A stretch of DNA of 64,000 bases from NCBI GenBank assembly GCA_035274465.1, contig DATEOF010000470.1, forward strand, positions 1 to 64,000. Reading direction: 5' to 3'. The position numbers were made by a program, and so were the translations under genes. The notes under the pieces are model-generated. The model saw only the letters and a list, made by a program, of their open reading frames with translations. It was not told where the DNA came from and made no database searches. This DNA comes from JADGRF01 sp035274465 (lineage in GTDB: Bacteria > Myxococcota_A > Polyangia > Polyangiales > JAFGIB01). Within the stretch, counting starts at the first letter, position 1, and each line of letters begins with the position of its first letter. Of this stretch, positions 15,451 to 24,866 are shown in pieces.

Positions 15451-16671
15451 ATGCGGGTGGTTCTACGTTCTCTCTACGCGTGGTCGTGCTTGGTCTTGGT
15501 ATTGGTCTGCAGCTTCAGCACGATCGCAAGGGCCGATCCGGACTACTACGAGGCGTTCAAGCTCGCGGACAGCGCCGTGAAGATGGGCGAGTTCGATGCC
15601 GCCCTGCACATGATCCAGACGGCGCTGAGCAAATATCCCAACGACTACGCGCTGACGCTGAAGCTGGGCTGGGTGGAGTTTCAGGGCGAGCGTTACGTCG
15701 AAGCTGAACGGTCTTTTCGAGAGGCGCGCGTGTTGAGCGATGGATCGCTGGATTCCCGCATCGGGCTCGGTTGGGCGCTGATCCAGCAGGACCGCTGCGA
15801 CGAGGGCATCGCAGTCTTGAACGACGTGCTGGCCGAGGAACCCGACGACAACGCGCAGCACGGATTATTCGTGTGCGCCGAACGGACGCGCGTGCGCGCC
15901 GAGCTGGCGCGCGAGCTGGCGCGCGTGCACGGTACGATTTGGGCCTCGTTGGCGGGGTCCCTGTATCAAGAACACCCGTGGCTCGACAGGGCGGGCGCAG
16001 CCTTCCTGGGCTTCAAGTTGCAGCCGATACAGAGGCTGGCCATCGGCGGTGCGTACCGTTTCTCCGCGCTTTCTGCGACCGATGTCCGGATCCCGAGTGC
16101 CAACCAGCACGAGATCTATCTCGAGGCTGGCTACCTGGGAGAGCACCTGGACCTGTTGGGCCATGGCGCGCTGGTTTGGGGCGGCCTCGAGGTGGTCGGT
16201 GGATCGCGCCACATCGGCAGCTCGCTGCGGCTCAAGTACCTGAACGACCTCGTGACTGAGGTGCTCGTCGAGGTTTCGGGCAGCTTCTACCAGGATCTCT
16301 GGGTCCTCGGCCTGGCGCCTTCGACGACCCTAACACTCGCGCCCGTGTCCCTCACCGCGGGCGTGTCTGCACAGCAGTTCGTGCACGAGACGCTACTGTC
16401 CGGAACGCTTACCGCGTCCCTCACACTCGGAAACTTCTCATTTTGGGCCGGCGGCAAGTATGGCCCCGAATACCGCGCCGCATATATGTCGCAGTTTGCA
16501 GTGTTCAACGCGGCAGAGCGCAGCACCTGGGCCATCCTGGCGGGCGCTCGCGTGCGCACCGCCGAGCAGTGGAGCATCTTTCTCAGCTATGCACTCTTGA
16601 ACTTGCAATCTCCTGACGGATTGCAGAGTAAGGTGCATAACCTGAGTGTCGGCACAGCGTTCACGCTGTGA
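15451..16671 (+). CDS. TPR and outer-membrane beta-barrel protein (YaiO-like layout)
   Basis: 406 residues with a Sec signal peptide ending TIARA. The next ~115 residues are tetratricopeptide repeats (FDAALHMIQTALSKYPNDYALTLKLGWVEFQGERYVEAERSF). The rest has amphipathic strands ending in FTL, as expected of an outer-membrane barrel. This TPR-plus-barrel plan resembles YaiO-type proteins associated with envelope polysaccharides. The TPR part is reminiscent of the lipoprotein at 24863 in the nearby operon. It is followed after 21 bases by an O-methyltransferase. Confidence 0.7.
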   Translation: MRVVLRSLYAWSCLVLVLVCSFSTIARADPDYYEAFKLADSAVKMGEFDAALHMIQTALSKYPNDYALTLKLGWVEFQGERYVEAERSFREARVLSDGSLDSRIGLGWALIQQDRCDEGIAVLNDVLAEEPDDNAQHGLFVCAERTRVRAELARELARVHGTIWASLAGSLYQEHPWLDRAGAAFLGFKLQPIQRLAIGGAYRFSALSATDVRIPSANQHEIYLEAGYLGEHLDLLGHGALVWGGLEVVGGSRHIGSSLRLKYLNDLVTEVLVEVSGSFYQDLWVLGLAPSTTLTLAPVSLTAGVSAQQFVHETLLSGTLTASLTLGNFSFWAGGKYGPEYRAAYMSQFAVFNAAERSTWAILAGARVRTAEQWSIFLSYALLNLQSPDGLQSKVHNLSVGTAFTL

Positions 16672-16692
16672 CTGCCAAGGAGCAACACTGTC

Positions 16693-17757
16693 ATGCGTCC
16701 ACAGGACACGTACGGCTACGCCTATCCCACCACGTCACCGGCCGACAACCCCAAGGCGACAGTCTCGGCGCGGGATCGCGACGACCTGTACTACAAGCTG
16801 CTCGCAGGGGCCCCGCACACGCGTCTGCTCGAGTCGACCATCGACCTGAAGCTGCCCCAGCTGCTCGCCACGCGCGGGCCGCTGACCGCGGCGGAGATCT
16901 CCGAGGCGCTGGGCCTGCACGTGAAGCGTACCGCCAAGTGGCTGGTGCTGCTGGAGCGGATTGGACTGCTATTCAAGAAGGATGGCCGCTACCAAAACAC
17001 GGACGCGGCGATCGCGCTGCACTGGGACAAGGAAGGTCGCGAGAACTTCTTTCTGCGCGACTTGCTGGAGTACTGCCGGCGGGTCAATTCGCAGGATTTC
17101 ACGGGCCTTTTGCGCGGCACCACGCTGCCGGAGCTCATGACCTGGCCTCCACAGACCAAGGAAGCCGCTGCGCATCTCGAGCTGTGGATGACCATCACGG
17201 CCAACGAAGCGATCGCCGCGCTCGAGCGCGGCACGGACTGGGCCGACACCAGGACACTACTCGACGTGGGCGGTGGCGACGCCACGATCGCCTGCGCGCT
17301 GGTGCGGAAGTTCGAGCACCTCGAAGTGACCGTGTTCAACCTGCCCGCGTCCGCCGAGCTCGCGCGCGAGCGCATCGCACGCGAGAAGTTGGAGTCTCGG
17401 GTCAAAGTGGTCGAAGGCAATTTCCTACAAGACACCTTGCCGCACGGCTTCGATCGAGTGCAGTTCTCACGGGTATTGGCCGACTGGGATCCCTCCGTGT
17501 GTCAGATGTTGCTCGAGAAGTCGCGCCGCGCACTCAAGCCCGGTGGCTCACTGGTCATCAGCGAGCCCTTCGATGACACGAATCGAGACCTCGCCATCTC
17601 CTGGGAGTTTCGTTACACCTTCTACGACGACTTCGGCGTCCAGACGTACAAGTCGATCGCGCAATATCAAGACATGCTGAGGAACGCGGGCTTCAGCAGC
17701 TTCAAGGTCCTCGACCGCATCGACGACACGCTCTACGGGGTGCTCACGGCGCGCTGA
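16693..17757 (+). CDS. SAM-dependent O-methyltransferase (copy 1)
   Basis: 354 residues with an AAGGAG ribosome site. An N-terminal winged-helix dimerisation domain (LTAAEISEALGLHVKRTAKWLVLLERIGLL) precedes a class I fold with SAM motif LLDVGGGDATIACALV and a downstream GGSLVISEPFDD motif. This is the layout of hydroxyindole/caffeate-type O-methyltransferases of natural-product pathways. It is the same length as, and very similar to, the protein at 27938, so the two arose by duplication. Its end overlaps the convergent P450 fusion gene by 14 bases. Confidence 0.85.
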   Translation: MRPQDTYGYAYPTTSPADNPKATVSARDRDDLYYKLLAGAPHTRLLESTIDLKLPQLLATRGPLTAAEISEALGLHVKRTAKWLVLLERIGLLFKKDGRYQNTDAAIALHWDKEGRENFFLRDLLEYCRRVNSQDFTGLLRGTTLPELMTWPPQTKEAAAHLELWMTITANEAIAALERGTDWADTRTLLDVGGGDATIACALVRKFEHLEVTVFNLPASAELARERIAREKLESRVKVVEGNFLQDTLPHGFDRVQFSRVLADWDPSVCQMLLEKSRRALKPGGSLVISEPFDDTNRDLAISWEFRYTFYDDFGVQTYKSIAQYQDMLRNAGFSSFKVLDRIDDTLYGVLTAR

Positions 17758-19768
17758 TGGGCTCGCGCCGCTTGCGCATGATGAACGAGTTGCAGAACAC
17801 GGAGTACGGCTGGTAGTGAATCGCCTGCCACTCCGGATGTTCTGCGAGGAATTCGCTGAACGCCCGCGCCTCACCCTCGTTCGGATCGCCGCGGTACATG
17901 AACCAGTCATCGAACAGCACGAGGGCACCATCGGCCAGGATCGGCGCCACACCCTCGAGCACACAGCGCGCCGAGGCGTAGAGATCGCTGTCGATGTGTA
18001 CCAGCGCGGCTTTCTGATACTTGCGCGGGATGGTCGCTGCGATCATCGAGTCGAACCAACCGACCTCCAGCTCGGGCCGCGGCAAGCCGCACAGCTTGAA
18101 CAGGCGGAACAAGCCCTCAGCCGTCAGCGGTTCATCGTAGGCCATCGCTGGATGCCCGTGCAGATAGTTGCTGGCGAACGAGCCGGCAGCCCAGCGCGGA
18201 TGCGGTTGACCGCCGTCGGGCAGGCCCTCGAGGCTGTCGAAGCCCGCGCAACGTCGATCGCGCACCACGGCGTCCGGGTACTGCCACGTCCGCATGTTCT
18301 CCTGGTGCAGACGCCAGAGCAGCGCGAGGCTCTTCCCGTTCGCGACACCGAACTCCAGGATGTCGCCCTCGACGTTCTCCCAGTTGAGATACTGGATCGC
18401 GTAGGTGAAGAACGTGGTGCGCGCGTCGTACTTGAGCCAGTCGACTGCGCCCACCGCACCCGCAGGCAGCGGCGACGGCGTGTAAGTACGTGGCGTGTTT
18501 CGATTGGACCAACAACGTGCGGGCAGAGACTCGAGCCCGCGAATGAACACATTTTGTCGCCACGGAGGATCGAGCGTCTCGAGCTCGAGATCCGGCATGC
18601 GCGCGAGCAATGACGTGAAGCCGATCTGACCCTCGAGGCGCGCGAGCTGCGAGCCGAGGCAGTGGTGGATGCCGCCGCCGAACGAGATGGGCCGCACGTT
18701 CTTGCGCCGCACATCCAGGCGATCCGGATCCTCGAACACCTCAGGATCGCGGTTTCCGGCGTTGAGCAGACACAGCACGTACTGCCCGGGCACGATGGTT
18801 TGATCGCGGATCTGCACCGTGTCCACCGGCGTCCGGCGGGCGATGGTTACCGACGTGTCGTAGCGGAGCAATTCCTCGATTGCATTTCGCATCAACGACG
18901 GGTCGGCGCGCAACAGCGCGAGCTGATCGGGGTTCCGAAACAACGCCAGCAGCCCATTGCCGAACAGGTTCACGACCGTGTCGTGGCCCGCATTGAACAA
19001 CAGGATGTAGTTCGCGATCAGCTCGTCCCACGAGATCTTCTGCTCGACACACGCGGCGAGCATCTCGTCGAAGATGTTCTCTGGAGGACATTTGGCCCGT
19101 CGAGCTGCGAGGCTGAGGAAGTAGTTGCGGAATTCCGTCGTCGCGTAGTTGCAGCGATACAGCTCATCTTGCGACATCGGCGTGGGATCAGTGCTCCGCA
19201 TCAAGTCGTGGGTGTACGTTTCGAGAGGGTCGCGCTCACTCTCCGGCACACCCATCATCTCGCAGATCACGAGGAACGGCATGCGATAGGCAAAACCCGA
19301 GATCAGATCGATGCTGCCGCTCTCCAGCCCGCGATCGATGCACTCGTCGACACAGCGCTGAATCAACGGCCGCAACTGATCCAATCGCGCCGGCGTGAAC
19401 CCCTTGGCCATGATCGTGCGGATGCGCGTGTGGTCAGGTGGATCGGCCGCGAGGATCTGCGGCCTGATGATGCGGTTGAACGGCTGCATCATCGCCTGCT
19501 TGACGGAGGGCGTCTTCTCCAGCAACTCGAGCGCGATTTGAAAGCGCGGCTCGGCGAGCACGAACTTGATGTCTTCGTAGCGCGTCAGCACCCAACAGTT
19601 CGCGCCGTACGACCAGTGAACCGGATCCATGCTGCGCAGACGATGCAGCTGTGGATACGGATCCTCGCGATATCCGGGCTCGAAGGGGTTGTAGTACGGA
19701 GGGCTTGCCTCTGGAGTGTGGCGAGTGGTTGCGTCCGGCACAGTGATGACTTGCATATCACTCGACAT
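17744..19768 (-). CDS. Cytochrome P450 fused to TylF-type methyltransferase
   Basis: A 674-residue fusion. Residues 1 to ~425 are a bacterial P450: AGHDT of the I helix at 260-264, ELLR (ExxR) at 299-302, and heme loop FGGGIHHCLG with the ligand Cys at 370. From ~440 a macrocin-O-methyltransferase (TylF)-like domain follows, with GDILEFGVANGKSLALLW as SAM motif and HIDSDLYASARCVLEG plus LFDDWF near its C-terminus. The reading frame is continuous across the junction. A hydroxylation followed by methylation of the new hydroxyl is the simplest hypothesis. It is divergent from the operon at 20025. The ATG at 19756 is an alternative start. Confidence 0.88.
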   Translation of the reverse strand: MSSDMQVITVPDATTRHTPEASPPYYNPFEPGYREDPYPQLHRLRSMDPVHWSYGANCWVLTRYEDIKFVLAEPRFQIALELLEKTPSVKQAMMQPFNRIIRPQILAADPPDHTRIRTIMAKGFTPARLDQLRPLIQRCVDECIDRGLESGSIDLISGFAYRMPFLVICEMMGVPESERDPLETYTHDLMRSTDPTPMSQDELYRCNYATTEFRNYFLSLAARRAKCPPENIFDEMLAACVEQKISWDELIANYILLFNAGHDTVVNLFGNGLLALFRNPDQLALLRADPSLMRNAIEELLRYDTSVTIARRTPVDTVQIRDQTIVPGQYVLCLLNAGNRDPEVFEDPDRLDVRRKNVRPISFGGGIHHCLGSQLARLEGQIGFTSLLARMPDLELETLDPPWRQNVFIRGLESLPARCWSNRNTPRTYTPSPLPAGAVGAVDWLKYDARTTFFTYAIQYLNWENVEGDILEFGVANGKSLALLWRLHQENMRTWQYPDAVVRDRRCAGFDSLEGLPDGGQPHPRWAAGSFASNYLHGHPAMAYDEPLTAEGLFRLFKLCGLPRPELEVGWFDSMIAATIPRKYQKAALVHIDSDLYASARCVLEGVAPILADGALVLFDDWFMYRGDPNEGEARAFSEFLAEHPEWQAIHYQPYSVFCNSFIMRKRREPISAP

Positions 19769-19879
19769 CCGTGTGTAAAGAGACCACGACGGGCATCGAG
19801 TAGTGCGCAAGTGACAGGTGTTACTAGTCCGTCACCCCTCTTGGCTCGCTTCCTGGCTCAACGCAGGTCGTGACTTCTT

Positions 19880-19889
19880 GCAACGTTGC
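19880..19889. promoter_or_regulatory. Palindrome in the P450/PqqD divergent region
   Basis: GCAACGTTGC is a perfect ten-base palindrome in the 256-base region separating the P450 fusion from the nine-gene operon. This region is the most AT-rich stretch nearby and must hold both promoters. I could not place convincing promoter hexamers. Open frames here have no ribosome site or recognisable product. Confidence 0.25.
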
Positions 19890-20024
19890 CGGATGGCGTC
19901 ATCAAAAAACAAAATCCGGACGGCCAATACATAATGGGTGGATACGCCAACTATGTCTCTCGAGTGACGGTTCGGGCCGCCACACGCATATAGTTTGTGC
20001 GGCGATCGCTCCGCTGGTAGCTCC

Positions 20025-20282
20025 ATGTCCAATCAACCACGCATCAAAGACATCGCGATCAACGACACGGGGTTCGTGTTCGACCCGTATTCAGGTGGCA
20101 CGTTCACCCTGAACCTAACCGGTCAGGTCATCGTCAAAGCATTAAGAGACGGACTGTCACATCATGAGATCGTGACCCGCCTGCGTAGCGAGTTCGACGG
20201 CGTCACCCCCAAACTCGACGAAGACGTTCAGGACTTCATGCGCACCTTGCGCGAGCTCGGACTTTTGGCCAGTTCCGAGTAG
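20025..20282 (+). CDS. PqqD-family protein (RiPP-recognition-element fold)
   Basis: 85 residues with the PqqD pattern: a short strand region, then FVFDPYSGGTFTLNLTGQVIVKALRDGLSHHEIVTRL and a C-terminal DVQDFMRTLRELGLL helix. PqqD domains bind leader peptides and deliver them to modifying enzymes; others act with kinases or ligases in systems whose substrate is not a peptide. It is the first gene of a nine-gene operon and sits five bases before the ATP-grasp gene. No short precursor peptide is seen next to it, so its partner is unknown. It lacks the DSL motif of acyl carrier proteins. Confidence 0.75.
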   Translation: MSNQPRIKDIAINDTGFVFDPYSGGTFTLNLTGQVIVKALRDGLSHHEIVTRLRSEFDGVTPKLDEDVQDFMRTLRELGLLASSE

Positions 20283-20287
20283 CGCCC

Positions 20288-21373
20288 ATGCAGCACAGCC
20301 CAATTCGTACCGTCGCAGTGACCGGGCTCAATGCGACCGACAGCCCCGCACCGGGTGTGGCAGTGCTGCGTTGTCTGCAGCGCGAACGGACCGCGGGCGA
20401 TCGCTTCGTGGGCTTTGCCTATGATGCCCTGGATTCGGGCATTTACGCAGCGGATGTCGTCGATGACGTATTCATGCTGCCCTATCCTTCCTCCAGTCCG
20501 GATCTGTTCCTCGACCGGATCTGTGAGATTCATCGCCGTATCGAGCTTTCCGCCATCGTCCCGACGCTCGACGCCGAGCTCCCCGCGTTCATCGAGATCG
20601 AGCCGCAATTGCGTCAGATGGGCATTGCGACGCTCCTGCCCACCCGCGAGCAATTTGATCTCAGATCCAAGGCCAACCTCCAGCGCCTCTCGCGCCTCTG
20701 CGGCTTCCGCACGCCACAGACGCTGCTGGTAGGCGACACGACCGAGCTGCGGCGAGTCGAGCAGCACCTGAGCTTTCCTTACTTCGTCAAGGGACCGTTC
20801 TACGGAGCGAAGCTAGTGACGAATCTGGAGGAGGCGTTGGCGGCGTTCCACGCGACGGCTGCAGAGTGGGGGTTTCCCATCATCGTCCAGGCTTGTGTCC
20901 CCGGTGCGGAACGTGAAGAACGCAACGTCGTTGCACTCGGCGACGGTAACGGCGGCTTGTCGGGTGCGGTGGCCATGAAGAAGCTGGCCGTCACCGACAA
21001 GGGCAAGGGTTGGGCCGGGATCACAATCCGCCACCCGGAGTTGATGGCCATCGCAGAGCGATTCGTTCGCGCCACGCAATGGCGCGGCCCGTTCGAGCTC
21101 GAGGTCGTCGTAGCACCGGACGGAACTCATTACGTAATCGAGATCAACCCGCGCTTCCCGGCGTGGGTTTACTTGGCTGCAGCTGCGGGCATCAACCTCC
21201 CGCAGCGTGCGGTCGCGATCGCGACGGGCGACGAGCCGCCCATGACCACCGACTACAAGGTGGGCAGCATGTTCGTGCGCATCGCGATCGATCAAATCGC
21301 AGACGTCTCGGATCTCGAGCGGATCGTGGTGAACGGAGAGTGGCGCCGCTCGATCGAAGGAGGACGACCGTGA
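20288..21373 (+). CDS. ATP-grasp ligase
   Basis: 361 residues. The N-terminal Rossmann-like domain is followed by an ATP-grasp fold with KGPFYGAKLVTNLEEA (ATP lysines), a hinge around IIVQACVPGAEREE and the metal-binding strand FELEVVVAPDGTHYVIEINPRFPAW with its E-x-N pair. The segment resembles carbamoyl-phosphate synthetase/biotin carboxylase-type ATP-grasp enzymes, which join a carboxylate to an amine or thiol through an acyl phosphate. A PqqD-like protein precedes it and a decarboxylase follows with a GTGA overlap, so the three probably act in sequence. The substrate is unknown. Confidence 0.85.
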   Translation: MQHSPIRTVAVTGLNATDSPAPGVAVLRCLQRERTAGDRFVGFAYDALDSGIYAADVVDDVFMLPYPSSSPDLFLDRICEIHRRIELSAIVPTLDAELPAFIEIEPQLRQMGIATLLPTREQFDLRSKANLQRLSRLCGFRTPQTLLVGDTTELRRVEQHLSFPYFVKGPFYGAKLVTNLEEALAAFHATAAEWGFPIIVQACVPGAEREERNVVALGDGNGGLSGAVAMKKLAVTDKGKGWAGITIRHPELMAIAERFVRATQWRGPFELEVVVAPDGTHYVIEINPRFPAWVYLAAAAGINLPQRAVAIATGDEPPMTTDYKVGSMFVRIAIDQIADVSDLERIVVNGEWRRSIEGGRP

Positions 21374-22719
21374 GTCAGAGGCCTGTGTACGAGCGACCCT
21401 CGCTGGTTCGGCATCAGATCGGCCTGATGAACAAATTCGGTCGCCAGCAGACGGCGCGGCCCACGTCCGAGATCGACGGCGTGTCGATCGAGGCGCTGAT
21501 CGCCGAGTACGGCTCGCCGTTGTTCGTGTTCTCCGAGCGCACGCTGATCGCGAACTATCGCGACATGTACGAAGCCTTCCAGCGTCGGTATCCCCGCGTG
21601 CGCATGGCCTGGTCGTACAAGACCAATTACAACGAAGCCATCTGCCGGGTGTTTCACCGCGAGGGCGCCTGGGCCGAGGTCGTCTCACCCTTCGAGTACG
21701 AGAAGGCGTTGCGCAGCGGGGTCGCGCCGAGCGAGATCCACTTCAACGGGCCATACAAGCCCGATGACACGGCAGAGAAGGCGGCCGCGAGCGGCACGAT
21801 CATCCACGTCGACAACTTCGACGAGATCCTGCGCATGGAGGCCATCGCGCGCCGCGTCGGCTGCAAGCCCCGCGTGGCCGTGCGCGTCAACATGCAACTC
21901 GACGGCGTGCAGTCGTGGAGCCGCTTCGGCCTGAACCTCGAGTCGGGACAGGCGCGCGACGCTGTACGACGAATTCAGGCGAGCGGCTGCCTCGACCTGG
22001 TTGGCCTGCACACACACATCGGAACGTACGTGCTCGAGACTGCGGCTTACGGCAGTGCCGCGAGCAAGCTGGCGCGGCTCGCCAACGAGCTCCACGCCGA
22101 GTACGGCCTCAAGCTCTCGTTCCTGGACATCGGCGGCGGCTTCGCGTCACCGAACTCGCTCAAGGGACAGTACCTGAACGGCGCGCACGCGACGCCGAGC
22201 TTCGCGCGCTACGCCGATGCTGTCGCACAGGGCTTGCTCGCGCTCGACTGTCCGTCGAACGAGCGACCGGTGCTCGTGCTCGAGGCCGGGCGCGCTCTGG
22301 TCGACAGCGCCGGCCACCTCGTGACGACGGTGGTCGCGAGCAAGCGCCAACCCGACGCCCAGCGCGGCTTGATCCTCGACGCAGGCGTGAACCTGCTCTT
22401 CACCTCGTTCTGGTACAACCACACGGTCATGCCGGCGCAGGAAGTGCGCGGCACCGCCGAGCCGACGGTGCTCTACGGCCCGTTGTGCATGAACATCGAC
22501 GTCATGCGCGAGTCGGTCAAGCTGCCGCCGCTGGCTGCCGGCCAGCGCCTGGTGTTCAGCAACGTAGGTGCCTACAACACCACGCAGTGGATGCAGTTCA
22601 TCACGCTGCGCCCCGCGATCGTGATGATCGGCGTCAACGGCGAGCCGACCCTGATCCGCCGTGCCGAGTCGGTCGATGACCTCAATGCGCTGGAGCAGGT
22701 CCCGGCATGGTTGCGCTGA
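21370..22719 (+). CDS. PLP-dependent fold-type III decarboxylase (LysA-like)
   Basis: 449 residues from the GTG overlapping the upstream stop. Landmarks of the diaminopimelate/ornithine decarboxylase group are present: PLP Lys84 in AWSYKTNYN, GLHTHIGT, FLDIGGGF, EAGRALVDSAG, and at the dimer interface YGPLCMNIDVM with the catalytic Cys and SNVGAYN. The family decarboxylates diaminopimelate, ornithine, arginine or carrier-bound amino acids. In butirosin synthesis an ATP-grasp ligase (BtrJ) and a decarboxylase of this type (BtrK) act as a pair on a carrier protein, so the neighbouring ATP-grasp gene is suggestive. The amino acid is not predictable here. Confidence 0.88.
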   Translation: MSQRPVYERPSLVRHQIGLMNKFGRQQTARPTSEIDGVSIEALIAEYGSPLFVFSERTLIANYRDMYEAFQRRYPRVRMAWSYKTNYNEAICRVFHREGAWAEVVSPFEYEKALRSGVAPSEIHFNGPYKPDDTAEKAAASGTIIHVDNFDEILRMEAIARRVGCKPRVAVRVNMQLDGVQSWSRFGLNLESGQARDAVRRIQASGCLDLVGLHTHIGTYVLETAAYGSAASKLARLANELHAEYGLKLSFLDIGGGFASPNSLKGQYLNGAHATPSFARYADAVAQGLLALDCPSNERPVLVLEAGRALVDSAGHLVTTVVASKRQPDAQRGLILDAGVNLLFTSFWYNHTVMPAQEVRGTAEPTVLYGPLCMNIDVMRESVKLPPLAAGQRLVFSNVGAYNTTQWMQFITLRPAIVMIGVNGEPTLIRRAESVDDLNALEQVPAWLR

Positions 22720-24866
22720 AGCGAGCGCTGCGCGACGTGCTGGACGCAGTCGCAAGCAACCACGCCAACGTGGTGTTTTCGCGCCAGCGCTGGGTCGGCG
22801 TGCTGATCCTCGCGGCCGCAGCGACCACACCGCGCTGCCTGCTCCTGGGACTGTGCGCGCTGCTGGGCGCCGAGCTCTGCGTGCGCGCGCTGCGTCTGGG
22901 CAATACGTTCGTGCCCTACGGCTACAACGCCATCCTGTGCGGCATCGCGATCGGACGCGAGTACGCCGCCACGCCGGCGGCCGGCGGCTTCGCGCTCCTG
23001 CTCGGCGTCGCGAGCGTACTGGTCAGCGCGGCGCTGTCGGCGCTCGCGAGCTACGTCGGCTACCTGCCCGTGCTCTCGATCCCCTTCGTGCTGACCTTCT
23101 GGTTCGCCACGGGCCTGGCGCCGACCCTGCCGCTCCTGGCTGCCGGCCCGCAGCTCGACACCTGGGCGCTGCAACTGCCAGCTCCGCTCGCCCTGGTGCT
23201 CCAGAGCTTCGGCGCATTCGTCCTGTTGCCCGACGTGCGCGCGGGCCTGTGCGTCTGCGCCGCTCTGCTCCTGCACAGCCGCATCGCCGCGCTCCTGGCG
23301 ACCGGCGCCGTGGTGCTCGTGCTCTCGGTGTTCCAGCTCGCCCACGCGCCACTCGCGGACAGCACGCTGCAGCTGACCGCGTGCAGCGCGGGTCTGACCG
23401 CGGTGGCGATCGGAGGGGTGTGGCTGATCCCCTCGGGCGGCTCGTCGCTGCTCGCGCTCGGCAGCGCCCTGCTCGCGGCGTTCTTTGCGCTGGGTCTGGC
23501 GCGGCCGCTCGCGCGCCTCGGCCTGCCGCTCAGCTTCGTCCCCTACCAGCTCGCGGTGCTCGCGGTGCTGTCTGCGTTGCGCCAGCGCACGCCGGGCCAG
23601 AACCCGCGGCTCGCGAGCGTCGTGGCCGAGACCCCGGAGCAGCTGCTGTTGAACGACGTCGCGCCGCAGCCAGCAGCGGCAGGTGCTCCCGTGCTGCGGC
23701 TGCCGTTCGCGGGTGCCTGGGTGTGCACGCAAGGCGTCGACGGCGCGTACACGCACCGCGGCGTGCTGCGCCACGCCTACGACTTCGAGATGTACGGCGG
23801 CGCAGACGGCGCGCTGTGCGTCGGCTCGGGCGGTCGCACCCAGGACTACTACTGCTTCGGGCAGCCCGTGCTGGCCGCGGCCGATGGCACGGTGGTCGCG
23901 ATCGAAAACGGCGTGCCCAACAACGCGATCGGCGAGGACAACGCGCACAACCCCTGGGGCAACTACGTCATCCTGCAGCACGCCCCTGCCGTCTACTCGC
24001 TGGTCGCGCACCTCGGGCCAGGTACGGTCGTGGTGTATCCGGGTCAATTCGTCTGGCGCAACCAGGTGCTCGGCTACTGCGGTAGCTCCGGACGCGCGCC
24101 ACGGCCGCACCTGCACTTTCAGGTGCAAGCGACGCCCGCGCTCGGCTCGCCGACGCAAGCCAGTCATTTCCACGACGTGGTCGTGCGGCGCGAAGCCCGG
24201 CCGCGCTTCGAGTTCCGGCATGTGCCCGCCCAGGGCGACCTGCTCGAGACCCTGCAACCGGACTACGCGCTGGCGGCACACTTCGAGTTTCCCCTGGGCG
24301 CGACGCTGACCTACGACATGGGTGGTCGCCTCGAACGCATCACCAGCGAGATCGACAATTGGGGACGCGCGGTGCTGCGCTCGCTCGATCGGGGTGCAGC
24401 GCTGACCATCGCGCGCACCGAGAGCCGCTTCAGCTGCATGGAGCTCCGCGGCGCTCAGGACTCGGTGCTCACCCTGTTGCGGCTCTCGCTCTCGGACGTG
24501 CCGTTCGAGCGCTACCCGGATCTGACGTTTCGCAGCCGCGTGCCACTGCGCTGGTTCGGCGGCCGCTTGCGCGGCGTGTGGTGGGATCTGAAAGCCCCGA
24601 TCGTCGGCGCGCACAGCATCGAGCTGCACTCGCGAGTCGCGATCGATCACAAAGGTGTGGCGATCGTCGGGAGCTCTCTGGGGTCTCCGCAGGTCGCAAC
24701 GCGCGCCGAGTTCGGCACCGCGCCGGGCCCGCGCGTGCTCGAAGTCAGCGCGTTCGGACGCGTGAAGCGCGCCGAGCTGGTGGTGCCCGAACGGCGTCGG
24801 CAGCTGCATGAAGCTGGCGCGCACGCGGCGTCCCCGTTTGCCGTGGGGGTAGGAGAATGGTCATGA
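22707..24866 (+). CDS. Urea transporter-like channel fused to M23 peptidase-like domain
   Basis: 719 residues. Residues ~25-295 are ten or so hydrophobic helices in the two-repeat style of the urea transporter family, with GNTFVPYGYNAILCGIAIG matching the pore-lining motif of UT repeats. Residues ~330-480 form an M23-like fold with His356 and Asp359 (RHAYDF), His435 (SLVAHLG) and His468-x-His470 (RPHLHF), so the zinc site looks intact. The last ~230 residues are uncharacterised and strand-rich. It overlaps the decarboxylase gene by 13 bases. The channel may pass urea or another small amide. Confidence 0.8.
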   Translation: MVALKRALRDVLDAVASNHANVVFSRQRWVGVLILAAAATTPRCLLLGLCALLGAELCVRALRLGNTFVPYGYNAILCGIAIGREYAATPAAGGFALLLGVASVLVSAALSALASYVGYLPVLSIPFVLTFWFATGLAPTLPLLAAGPQLDTWALQLPAPLALVLQSFGAFVLLPDVRAGLCVCAALLLHSRIAALLATGAVVLVLSVFQLAHAPLADSTLQLTACSAGLTAVAIGGVWLIPSGGSSLLALGSALLAAFFALGLARPLARLGLPLSFVPYQLAVLAVLSALRQRTPGQNPRLASVVAETPEQLLLNDVAPQPAAAGAPVLRLPFAGAWVCTQGVDGAYTHRGVLRHAYDFEMYGGADGALCVGSGGRTQDYYCFGQPVLAAADGTVVAIENGVPNNAIGEDNAHNPWGNYVILQHAPAVYSLVAHLGPGTVVVYPGQFVWRNQVLGYCGSSGRAPRPHLHFQVQATPALGSPTQASHFHDVVVRREARPRFEFRHVPAQGDLLETLQPDYALAAHFEFPLGATLTYDMGGRLERITSEIDNWGRAVLRSLDRGAALTIARTESRFSCMELRGAQDSVLTLLRLSLSDVPFERYPDLTFRSRVPLRWFGGRLRGVWWDLKAPIVGAHSIELHSRVAIDHKGVAIVGSSLGSPQVATRAEFGTAPGPRVLEVSAFGRVKRAELVVPERRRQLHEAGAHAASPFAVGVGEWS

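Noticed and set aside
19832..20112. Short open frames in the P450/PqqD divergent region as a precursor peptide
   Set aside because: Neither strand offers a ribosome site, leader motif or sensible composition, and the frames overlap the PqqD start.
20288..21373. Graspetide (microviridin-type) ligase
   Set aside because: The ATP-grasp enzyme resembles carbamoyl-phosphate synthetase-like members, and no Thr/Glu/Asp-rich precursor peptide is adjacent.
22572..24824. Long open frame of about 750 codons on the minus strand
   Set aside because: It lies opposite the urea transporter-M23 gene and the end of the decarboxylase. Its product is an Arg/Gln/His-rich low-complexity sequence typical of antisense frames in high-GC DNA, without motifs or ribosome site.
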